DNA from: Nitrospina sp.
GTDB taxonomy: Bacteria > Nitrospinota > Nitrospinia > Nitrospinales > VA-1
DNA length: 16,451 bases
Assembly (NCBI GenBank): GCA_018665625.1
Contig: JABJCF010000295.1
Span: 1-16,451, forward strand
Direction: 5' to 3'
Every line of letters begins with the position of its first letter. Positions within the stretch are counted from its first letter, which is position 1. The notes below the pieces were generated by a model that saw only the letters and a program-made list of their open reading frames with translations, made no database searches and was not told the origin of the DNA. Below, piece after piece: positions 1 to 6,647 of this stretch. Made by a program: the position numbers and the translations under genes.

Positions 1-897
1 CTAGTTGGTTTGACTCTTTGTCGAAATTAATGTTGTGCTTGGTTTAAAGTTTTCTCTAACAACAACTTGATTTTTAAATGATAGGTCTATCATTTGAAAT
101 TTTAGATTTTCTTCTTCAAGTGAATCGAGGATTATCATAAAGTTTTTATGCCCCTCTTTTAGTGCGTCCATAGACATTTGAATTTGAAGATCTCGGTTTT
201 TGGTTATGAAAAGAACTCTGGAGTGACCTACTAGCTCTGCAGCATCCAGTGGGTTGTTTTTAAAGAATGGAAGTTTGTTAAAATAGTGCATTGTTTTAAG
301 GCTGTGTAATACTTTCCCATTTAATAAATCTTTTTCCTTTGTCTCCTGTAGGACGATAAGAGGCAGATGTCTATATTCAGGTCTTTCAGGAGACAGGATG
401 ACACCAAAATTATCCATTAAATAAATCTTGTCTTTTTTGATTCTTGCATAAGGAACTCTTTCAGTAAGTTCAAACTCCAACCCTTGTGGAAATTTTCTTT
501 GGATGGATGCTGATTGTACCCATGGATGCTCTGAGAGCTGTTGGCTCAAACCCACCAAATCAATTGCGATCAGGTTTTCACCCTTTATAGGTCCCAGCCA
601 ATCAAAAATTTCTGAATCGCTCAATACCTGATTTCCTCGGAAAGAAACTTCCTGAATTTGAAACCTGGGTGTTGTAATTAAAAAGTTGTATCCCGCAAAA
701 ACCAGATACCCTACGACTCCTGCTAGAAAAAGCTTCGATGCGAGTTCAGCCAAAGCCCGTCCCCAACTACCAATTTTGGGCTTGCTAGGGTTTTTTGAGT
801 TTAAAGCACTGCCGCGCTTGCGTTTTTTATTTCTTTCAGAACGAAGATCGTCCCATGCGGCGGCAGGTCCTTTTTGCCTGGCTACAGCAAAGCTCAT
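1..897 (-). CDS. ftsQ: Cell division protein FtsQ
   Basis: FtsQ is a bitopic inner-membrane divisome protein that recruits and regulates the FtsL/FtsB and FtsW/FtsI septal synthase. The 298-residue product has a basic cytoplasmic N-terminus rich in Lys and Arg (about residues 20-45). A single membrane segment follows at about 53-73. A POTRA-type domain then starts near residue 77 (FQIQEVSFRGNQVLSDSEI) and includes the typical HPWVQSASIQRKFP strand-turn. A beta domain follows, with the ERVPYARI and DNFGVILSP segments seen in the family. The ATG at 895-897 overlaps the ddl stop by four bases, and a good ribosome site (GGAG) lies about 7 bases upstream inside ddl, so the start is well supported. 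The stop is the first three bases of the window. The sequence beyond about residue 200 is weakly conserved in the family. Identity rests on architecture plus position after ddl. Confidence 0.93.
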   Translation of the reverse strand: MSFAVARQKGPAAAWDDLRSERNKKRKRGSALNSKNPSKPKIGSWGRALAELASKLFLAGVVGYLVFAGYNFLITTPRFQIQEVSFRGNQVLSDSEIFDWLGPIKGENLIAIDLVGLSQQLSEHPWVQSASIQRKFPQGLEFELTERVPYARIKKDKIYLMDNFGVILSPERPEYRHLPLIVLQETKEKDLLNGKVLHSLKTMHYFNKLPFFKNNPLDAAELVGHSRVLFITKNRDLQIQMSMDALKEGHKNFMIILDSLEEENLKFQMIDLSFKNQVVVRENFKPSTTLISTKSQTN

Positions 898-1880
898 ACT
901 TGATCTCCATAATCTAATTGCGCTGAGTTTAAAATTTCCATTACAAGGTCATCGAAATCCATTCCCATTTTTAAAGCGGCCATTGGTAAGAGACTGGTGG
1001 GTGTCATTCCTGGGATGGTATTCATCTCCAGAACATACGGTGTTCCTTTGGCATCCAAAATGATATCGACTCGGGGTAATCCTCGTCCTCGCAGTGCTCT
1101 AAAAACATTTTTGGCCACATCATTACAATTTTTAATCTCAACCTCGGTCAAATCAGCAGGACATTGATATTCAGTTTTTCCTGAAGTGTACTTGGCTTCA
1201 TAATCATAAAATCCAGATTTAGGAACGATTTGGACGATAGGCATAGGTTCTTCACTCTTCATTCCAATCGCAAGAAGTTTTCCATCGATAAAGTTTTCCA
1301 CAATTATCTCTTCAGAATATTTAAATGCACTTTCCAATGCAGGTTCCCATTGGTCTTCTTTCTCAACAATGCTTACACCAAAGCTGGAACCCTGATTAGT
1401 GGGTTTAACCACAACAGGTAAATCCAGAGTTCGCTTGATAGGTTGATCTTGGTTTCTATAGAACACTTCATAATTAGCTGTGGGTATTCCATGAAATTTG
1501 AAAATTTCCTTTGATTTTAATTTGTCATAAGCCAATGCACTGCCTGTAACTCCTGGTCCTGTGTAGGGTATTTGAAAATATTCCAGCAATCCTTGAATAC
1601 AACCGTCTTCTCCATAAGTGCCATGCAACGCTATGAAAGCCAGGTCAATATTTTGAAGGTTGCTTGCTATATTTTTATCTACATCAATAGGGAAAACTTT
1701 CAGACCTTTTCTGTTCATTGCTTCCAAAACAGAGTTTCCGGTTAAAAATGAAATTTCCCGTTCTGATGACAAGCCTCCCATTAGGACACCTATTCTTTTG
1801 TCTTCAATATTTTTCAAAAACTTTTCCAACTTTAAAATGATAGATCCGCCCCGGCCCTTGGCCAAAAGGGCCGGGAGCAA
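894..1880 (-). CDS. ddl: D-alanine--D-alanine ligase
   Basis: This is a cytoplasmic ATP-grasp ligase that joins two D-Ala into the dipeptide used by MurF. Counting from the TTG at 1880 (328 aa), the family motifs appear in order: VLMGGLSSERE (32-42, first D-Ala site), HGTYGEDG (86-93), VVVKPTNQGSSFGVS (156-170, ATP-grasp), YDYEAKYT (225-232, active-site loop), LPRVDIILD (268-276) and EMNTIPGMTPTSL (285-297, metal and second D-Ala site). The body is certain but the start is not. The TTG at 1880 sits inside a palindromic hairpin and has no ribosome site. A second TTG at 1827-1829 would give a product beginning near the conserved RIGVLMGG core. The only strong Shine-Dalgarno (GGAGG, 1924-1928) lies far upstream, 7 bases before an in-frame ATT at 1914-1916. 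The conserved domain begins only at about residue 28 of the frame drawn here. The gene ends with a four-base overlap into ftsQ. Confidence 0.93.
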   Translation of the reverse strand: MLPALLAKGRGGSIILKLEKFLKNIEDKRIGVLMGGLSSEREISFLTGNSVLEAMNRKGLKVFPIDVDKNIASNLQNIDLAFIALHGTYGEDGCIQGLLEYFQIPYTGPGVTGSALAYDKLKSKEIFKFHGIPTANYEVFYRNQDQPIKRTLDLPVVVKPTNQGSSFGVSIVEKEDQWEPALESAFKYSEEIIVENFIDGKLLAIGMKSEEPMPIVQIVPKSGFYDYEAKYTSGKTEYQCPADLTEVEIKNCNDVAKNVFRALRGRGLPRVDIILDAKGTPYVLEMNTIPGMTPTSLLPMAALKMGMDFDDLVMEILNSAQLDYGDQV

Positions 1881-1910
1881 AGGAAGGAGGGGGTACCTTT
1901 GCGCGGACCT
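1842..1910 (-). repeat. GC-rich palindromic element (three-way-junction fold)
   Basis: This is a 69-base GC-rich block in an AT-leaning region, lying between the murB stop and the conserved part of ddl. Read on the minus strand it has an outer stem AGGTCCGC (1910-1903) with GCGGATCT (1849-1842), 8 pairs including one G-U. Inside are stem GCAAAGG (1902-1896) with CCTTTGC (1883-1877), 7 perfect pairs with a 12-base loop, and stem CCCGGCCCTT (1875-1866) with AAGGGCCGGG (1859-1850), 10 perfect pairs with a 6-base loop. All three stems abut, with at most one unpaired linker base. The dinucleotide TA flanks it on both sides (1912-1911 and, sharing one outer-stem base, 1842-1841). The length is a multiple of three, so the ddl frame stays open through it. 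The pairing is read directly from sequence. That it is a mobile or repeated element (REP, MITE or palindromic-element type) is inference, since only one copy is visible here. Confidence 0.75.
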
Positions 1911-1923
1911 TACAATAAAAAAT

Positions 1924-1928
1924 CCTCC
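1924..1928 (-). promoter_or_regulatory. Shine-Dalgarno upstream of ddl, separated from its gene
   Basis: GGAGG on the minus strand, a few bases after the murB stop, is the only strong ribosome site for ddl. No ATG, GTG or TTG lies at a usable distance in the ddl frame: the nearest TTG, out of frame at 1913-1915, is followed at once by TAA. An in-frame ATT lies 7 bases downstream at 1914-1916. The palindromic element then begins and separates the site from the conserved ddl coding region. Confidence 0.55.
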
Positions 1929-1932
1929 GAAT

Positions 1933-2988
1933 TTAATCTCCCAAAATCACAATCTCAGTTTGCAGGTCAATATTGGTTTTTTCTTTCACCTCTTTCTGGA
2001 TGTGCTTGATCAACTGGGTGACATCTTTTGCTGAAGCACCACCTTTGTTCACTATAAAATTTGCATGTCGAATGGATACGCCAGCCTTTCCAATGGAATA
2101 ACCTTTGAGCCCAATAGATTCAATTATTCGCCCGGCAGCATCTCCTTCGGGATTTTTAAAAATAGAACCTGAATTTGGAATGGTTAACGGTTGAGTTTGC
2201 GACCTTCTGGAAAGGTGGCGATCCATAGTCGCCATAATTTCTGAGCGGTCACCTTCTTCCAGTTCAATTTCTGCCTCGATAATTATTCCTGCTTCATCAG
2301 GGAAGATAGTTTTTCTATACTCGAAGGTTAGATCTTCGCGTTTTAACGTTTCAATATCACCGTTTCGGGTAATTCGAGTTACGCTGCGCAGAACCGAGCC
2401 TATTTCTACTCCCTCCGCTCCTGCATTCATAACTACCGAGCCTCCCAAGGAACCAGGTATGCCTACGAGTTGCTCAATACCCGTTAATGAAAAGCGGGCG
2501 GCATGTTTTGCCAGATAGGACATTTCTGCACCGGCTCCAACTTTTATTACGGCTCGTCTTTGCCCTTCTTCTTTTTTGAAGAAAAGAGGACGCTTGATTT
2601 CTTTAAAGCACTCTTTTAAGGAAATAACTATCCCCCTTATCCCACGGTCGCTTGCTAATAAATTGCTTCCTTCCCCCAAAATGTATATGGGAGTTTTTCC
2701 TCTATTTTTTAGAATAGTTTGTATATCCCGCGTGTCTTCGGGGTATATCAAAACATCTGCAGGACCTCCAATTTGAATGGAAGTATGGCTAGCAAGTAAC
2801 TCGTCTTGAAGGACTTTGCCTTTTATTTTGTGTAACCAGGGGAATGTTTGGGTCATAGTTTTACTCTGATTAATTTTTTGTCCCAGAACGGTTTTCGGAA
2901 ACTCCATTCTGGTTTTGAGATTAAATTCTTTCCCAGATCCAGAATGCGCGATATGAATCAATCTTCGTTTCCATGCTTCGTTCAACAT
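1933..2988 (-). CDS. murB: UDP-N-acetylenolpyruvoylglucosamine reductase MurB
   Basis: MurB is an FAD-dependent cytoplasmic reductase that converts UDP-GlcNAc-enolpyruvate to UDP-MurNAc, the first sugar-nucleotide of the Mur ligase series. From the ATG at 2986-2988 (351 aa) the motifs are HTSIQIGGPAD (68-78, start of the FAD domain), YILGEGSNLL (102-111), GIPGSLGGSVVMNAG (176-190), EYRKTIF (223-229), the catalytic Ser region NSGSIFKNP (272-280), VSIRHANFIVN (304-314) and the C-terminal Glu in TEIVILG. The short YRKTIF loop fits the type II MurB group. This start was chosen because GAGAGGA lies about 10 bases upstream. The frame is also open from a TTG at 3019-3021 overlapping the murC stop. 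Family alignments would favour the ATG at 2854-2856 (MTQTFPWL), so about 44 N-terminal residues are atypical. Confidence 0.94.
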   Translation of the reverse strand: MLNEAWKRRLIHIAHSGSGKEFNLKTRMEFPKTVLGQKINQSKTMTQTFPWLHKIKGKVLQDELLASHTSIQIGGPADVLIYPEDTRDIQTILKNRGKTPIYILGEGSNLLASDRGIRGIVISLKECFKEIKRPLFFKKEEGQRRAVIKVGAGAEMSYLAKHAARFSLTGIEQLVGIPGSLGGSVVMNAGAEGVEIGSVLRSVTRITRNGDIETLKREDLTFEYRKTIFPDEAGIIIEAEIELEEGDRSEIMATMDRHLSRRSQTQPLTIPNSGSIFKNPEGDAAGRIIESIGLKGYSIGKAGVSIRHANFIVNKGGASAKDVTQLIKHIQKEVKEKTNIDLQTEIVILGD

Positions 2989-3017
2989 AAATGAAAGTCC
3001 TCTCTGTTTTGGGGCTG

Positions 3018-4394
3018 TCAATCATGGAATTGAGCGGTAAGCTTGTGCGCCAATTCCCCGATATTTCCTGCTCCCAGAGTTAAAATTACATCACCGGGTT
3101 GCAGAGAATTTTTTAAATGTGGAACCACAGAATCCAAATTTTCTATATGGTCCACGTGTTTATGTCCAAACTCTCGAACTCCTTGTGCCATTTTTCGAGA
3201 GTTAATTCCGTCTATAGGTTTTTCGCCGGCTCCATAGATGTCTAAAAGAATCAATTGGTCTGCATCATTAAATGATGAGTAAAAACTTTCCAAAAGATGC
3301 TGGGTTCTAGAAAAACGATGCGGTTGAAAAATTACTACTAATCTTCGATCCGGCCAGACATTCTTTGCGGTTGCCAGGGTGGCCTGAATTTCTGCGGGAT
3401 GGTGACCATAATCATCCACGATAATTACTGACTCTGATTGCTTTAGAATTTCGAATCGACGCTGGACGCCCGTGAAATTTTTCAAGGCATCTGCGATTGC
3501 AGGAAATTCCATATTCAACTCCATTCCCACAGCGACCGCTGCCAATGTGTTGCAGACATTGTGGTTTCCTAAACAACTGGATGAAATGTTTCCAAGTTTC
3601 TTGCCTTGATGGAAAACGGTAAAATTTGTTTTCAGTCCACTAAAGGATATTTCCCGCGCTGTATAATCTGCTTGAGTCTTAAGACCGTACGTAATCGTTC
3701 TTTTCTCAATTTTTGGTAGAAGTGATTGCAGGTTTGGATCATCTAGGCATAAAATAGCTGTTCCATAAAAAGGAACACTGTTCAAAAATTCCAGAAAAGC
3801 TGATTTCATATTCTGCATATTGTGATAAAAATCCATATGCTCTTCATCCAACGTAGTCACTACTGCAAGGGTGGGAGAGAGCTTTAAAAAAGATCCATCG
3901 CTTTCATCTGCTTCAGCAACCAGGAATTTGCTTTGTCCTAATTTTGCATGCCCGCTCATGTTTTTGAGTCTCCCCCCAACTATTACTGTTGGGTCCAGAT
4001 TTCCTCCTGCCAATACGGTTGCCACCAGAGAAGTAGTTGTTGTTTTTCCGTGAGTCCCAGCAATTGCGATTCCATGTTTCATTCGCATAAGCTCGGCCAA
4101 CATTTCTGCTCTGGGTATTACCGGAATCATTTGTTCTCTGGCTGCCTTAACTTCAGGATTGTCATTTCGGATAGCACTGGAAACCACCACCACATGTTTG
4201 TCGCGTACGTTTTCTGGTTTATGCTGAAAGCTAATATCAGCGCCCAAAGATTCCAGGTGATCGGTCACAGAAGATTTCGATTGATCCGAACCACTTACTT
4301 CGTAGTCTTGATTAATTAATACTTCAGCGATTCCACTCATTCCCGAACCTCCGATTCCTATAAAATGAATCCGTTGTGTTTTTCCTAAAAACAT
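3018..4394 (-). CDS. murC: UDP-N-acetylmuramate--L-alanine ligase MurC
   Basis: MurC is a cytoplasmic ATP-dependent ligase that adds L-Ala to UDP-MurNAc. The product is 458 aa from the ATG at 4392-4394. The N-terminal Rossmann motif is IHFIGIGGSGMSGIAEVL (9-26), and the ATP loop is AGTHGKTTTT (112-121). EADESDGS (161-168) and TTLDEEHMDFY (180-190, with active-site His 186) follow, then GNHNVCNTLAAVAVG in the central domain. The C-terminal domain has GVQRRFE, IVDDYGHHPAEI and FQPHRFSRTQ, ending in LGAGNIGELAHKL. The ATG at 4394 gives the standard N-terminus and overlaps the murG stop by ten bases. An upstream in-frame ATG at 4467-4469 would add 25 basic, non-conserved residues inside murG and is not favoured. 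AAGGGA lies about 13 bases before the chosen start, a rather long spacing, so coupling to murG translation is likely. Confidence 0.96.
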   Translation of the reverse strand: MFLGKTQRIHFIGIGGSGMSGIAEVLINQDYEVSGSDQSKSSVTDHLESLGADISFQHKPENVRDKHVVVVSSAIRNDNPEVKAAREQMIPVIPRAEMLAELMRMKHGIAIAGTHGKTTTTSLVATVLAGGNLDPTVIVGGRLKNMSGHAKLGQSKFLVAEADESDGSFLKLSPTLAVVTTLDEEHMDFYHNMQNMKSAFLEFLNSVPFYGTAILCLDDPNLQSLLPKIEKRTITYGLKTQADYTAREISFSGLKTNFTVFHQGKKLGNISSSCLGNHNVCNTLAAVAVGMELNMEFPAIADALKNFTGVQRRFEILKQSESVIIVDDYGHHPAEIQATLATAKNVWPDRRLVVIFQPHRFSRTQHLLESFYSSFNDADQLILLDIYGAGEKPIDGINSRKMAQGVREFGHKHVDHIENLDSVVPHLKNSLQPGDVILTLGAGNIGELAHKLTAQFHD

Positions 4395-5530
4395 GACAAA
4401 ACATAATTCCCTTGCATTTTTTTTGTTCTTCCCGATTTTCTGTAAGTTTCTTCCAGCAACTCCATGCAAAGGAGCCTTACTTTTTCGGTCGCGTCTCGAT
4501 TCCCAAGTTTGTAACTATTTTCCTCCATGGTTTCTAAACGCTCGGGGTCTTCCATGGCCTGAATAATTGATTCAGCAATACGAGGCCCTGAAAGTTCCTC
4601 ATCTAAAACCAGTTCTCCGGCATTAGCAGCTTCAAGCACACGCGCATTTTTTTCTTGATGATTGTGCGCGGCATGTGGAAAGGGAACTAGAATTGACATC
4701 TTCCCGCATGCAGTAACTTCAGCCAGGGTTGTTGCGCCTGCCCGGCAAATAACCAAAGACGCTTGTCTATATTGACTGGCCATGTCATCAATGAAAGGGC
4801 GGATATCTGATGAGAATCCGCTTTCCTTATATTGCTTGCTCACCAATTCATAATCTGCTTCTCCAGTTTGATGAGTAATATGAAGATCTCCTTTTTTCTC
4901 TGAGATAGATTGCAATGCTTCCAGCATGGCCATATTTATGGAATGAGCACCTTGACTACCTCCAAGAACCAAAATTCGGAATGGGACATCAGGTTTTGAT
5001 GAGGCTTCTTTTGGTTGGCAAAACTCTTCACGAATCATGTTTCCTGTGACTTCCACTTTTTCTTTGGGAAATGATGCTGACGATTCTTTAAATGAGACAG
5101 CGATTTTATCGGCGATTTTTCCCAACCATTTATTTGTCATTCCGGGAATGGAGTTCTGCTCGTGTATTAATATGGGGATTCGAAGAATCCACGCAGAGAG
5201 GACCAACGGGCCAGATACATATCCTCCTACGCCGACAACAAGACCGGGGCGTTTTCTTATTAAAAAACACATAGACTGAGCAGTTCCAATTGGAAGCTTA
5301 AACCACGACACCCATCGGGAAATTTTCTTTTTGCCAATCAATCCCGCCGAAAGAATAGTTTTTAAATTAAAACCCTCGCGGGGCAAAACTTTTGCTTCGA
5401 TACCTTTTTGGGTTCCAACAAAAGAAATTTCAATATCCATATCGTGCCTCATAAGTGCCCTGGCTAGAGCAATTCCTGGATAAAGGTGGCCGCCTGTTCC
5501 GCCACCAGCTATGACAACTCGTTTCCTCAT
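4385..5530 (-). CDS. murG: Lipid II synthase: undecaprenyl-PP-MurNAc-pentapeptide GlcNAc transferase MurG
   Basis: MurG is a peripheral inner-membrane GT-B glycosyltransferase. It transfers GlcNAc from UDP-GlcNAc to lipid I, giving lipid II. The 381-residue product shows the N-terminal acceptor-site loop AGGGTGGHLYPG (8-19), VVGVGGYVSGP (98-108), HEQNSIPGMTNKWL (123-136), and the second-domain glycine loop LVLGGSQGAHSIN (187-199). The nucleotide-sugar site is CRAGATTLAEVTACGK (262-277) with the catalytic-site Glu at about 271, followed by PFPHAAHNHQEKNA (283-296). It is slightly longer than typical (about 355-365) because of a basic C-terminal tail. The ATG follows the ftsW stop by seven bases. 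The last ten bases overlap murC. Confidence 0.97.
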   Translation of the reverse strand: MRKRVVIAGGGTGGHLYPGIALARALMRHDMDIEISFVGTQKGIEAKVLPREGFNLKTILSAGLIGKKKISRWVSWFKLPIGTAQSMCFLIRKRPGLVVGVGGYVSGPLVLSAWILRIPILIHEQNSIPGMTNKWLGKIADKIAVSFKESSASFPKEKVEVTGNMIREEFCQPKEASSKPDVPFRILVLGGSQGAHSINMAMLEALQSISEKKGDLHITHQTGEADYELVSKQYKESGFSSDIRPFIDDMASQYRQASLVICRAGATTLAEVTACGKMSILVPFPHAAHNHQEKNARVLEAANAGELVLDEELSGPRIAESIIQAMEDPERLETMEENSYKLGNRDATEKVRLLCMELLEETYRKSGRTKKMQGNYVLSCF

Positions 5531-5537
5531 TAGTTCA

Positions 5538-6644
5538 TCAATGTCTTGCAGCTTGCTCTGAAATATTTAGTATTACTCCCACAGAAAGCATCGTTACCAG
5601 CATTGAAGACCCTCCCATGCTTATAAAAGGTAAGGTCAATCCTTTTGTGGGAAGAAGACCTGAAGCGACTCCCAGGTTTATAAAAGCCTGCAAACCGATT
5701 AAAAGAGTCAGCCCTGTTGCTAAATGAGTTCCGAAAGGATCTTTGGCTCTGTAAGCCGTTAGAAATCCTCTCCAGATAAAGATTGAAAACAAGAGAACGA
5801 TCCCTGTAGTTCCGATAAACCCGAGCTCTTCCCCGATCACTGAAAAAATGAAATCCGTATGCGCTTCTGGAAGACGAAAAAGTTTTTGAGAGCTTTCTCC
5901 CAATCCGGTTCCCCAAAAGCCTCCTCGCCCAAAGGCATAGAAGGATTGAATAACCTGAAACCCGATTCCTGATGGGTCTTCCCATGGGTTGAGAAAAGCG
6001 ATAATTCTCCGAGTTCGATATTCGGCAGTTAGAATTGCTGATGCTATAAATGGAACTATTGCCAGAATAGAAAGGAATAAAAACTTTTTTCTTAGCCCGG
6101 CGATAAAAAGCATTGTGAAGGTGACCGCGAAAATAATCATGGCGGTTCCGAAATCGGGTTGGAACAAGATGGGTATAAAAAAGAATCCCAGGACAATCAG
6201 ATTCGGTAAATAACCGTAGGCAAAATTTCTTAGCTTGTCGGCACGTTTTACCAGCGACTTGGCGATGAATAAGACGAGAGTGAATTTTGCCAATTCTGAG
6301 GGTTGGAATGAATATCCCCCTAAGGTCAACCAGCGCCGAGCCCCTCCCACTTTTTTGCTGAATTCGGGGAACATTACTATGATCAATAATAGAAAGGTAA
6401 TTATCATTATTGGATAGGTGTACTGGTGGAGCTTGTGGTAATCCAAATTTTTCGTGATTAAAAGCAGACCCGCACCAAGCAGACACCATAGAACCTGTCG
6501 TTTCAGGAAGTAGTAGGAATCGTTGTGATCTCTTACTGTGTATGCAGCGCTTGAACTGAATACCATCACAATCCCTATTAGAACCAGAATAGCTACGGTG
6601 ACGCAGAGAATAGAATCGCAACCTGTTTGTCGAGTTTCGTTCAA
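5538..6644 (-). CDS. ftsW: Septal peptidoglycan glycosyltransferase FtsW (SEDS)
   Basis: FtsW is a polytopic SEDS glycan polymerase of the divisome, paired with FtsI and using lipid II. The 368-residue product has about ten membrane segments, starting at 11-33. Family motifs are GARRWLTLGGYSFQPSELAK (101-120), QPDFGT (162-167), GIGFQVIQSFYAFGRGG (226-242), GTGLGESSQKLFRLPEAHTDFIF (245-267, with the presumed catalytic Asp 264) and SGLLPTKGLTLPFISMGGSS (328-347). It starts at TTG (6642-6644), three bases after the murD stop. GAGGA about 10 bases upstream supports this, and no ATG occurs before the first membrane segment. Its place between murD and murG favours FtsW over the elongation paralogue RodA. 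A 374-codon frame overlaps the whole gene (see findings). Confidence 0.96.
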   Translation of the reverse strand: MNETRQTGCDSILCVTVAILVLIGIVMVFSSSAAYTVRDHNDSYYFLKRQVLWCLLGAGLLLITKNLDYHKLHQYTYPIMIITFLLLIIVMFPEFSKKVGGARRWLTLGGYSFQPSELAKFTLVLFIAKSLVKRADKLRNFAYGYLPNLIVLGFFFIPILFQPDFGTAMIIFAVTFTMLFIAGLRKKFLFLSILAIVPFIASAILTAEYRTRRIIAFLNPWEDPSGIGFQVIQSFYAFGRGGFWGTGLGESSQKLFRLPEAHTDFIFSVIGEELGFIGTTGIVLLFSIFIWRGFLTAYRAKDPFGTHLATGLTLLIGLQAFINLGVASGLLPTKGLTLPFISMGGSSMLVTMLSVGVILNISEQAARH

Positions 6645-6647
6645 TGC

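Noticed and set aside
686..1063. 125-codon plus-strand ORF antisense to ftsQ and ddl
   Set aside because: It lies wholly opposite two well-supported genes, has no family motifs and no ribosome site; it is a shadow frame.
4395..4469. Longer murC start inside murG
   Set aside because: It adds 25 basic non-conserved residues before a standard MurC N-terminus; the ATG at 4394 fits the family.
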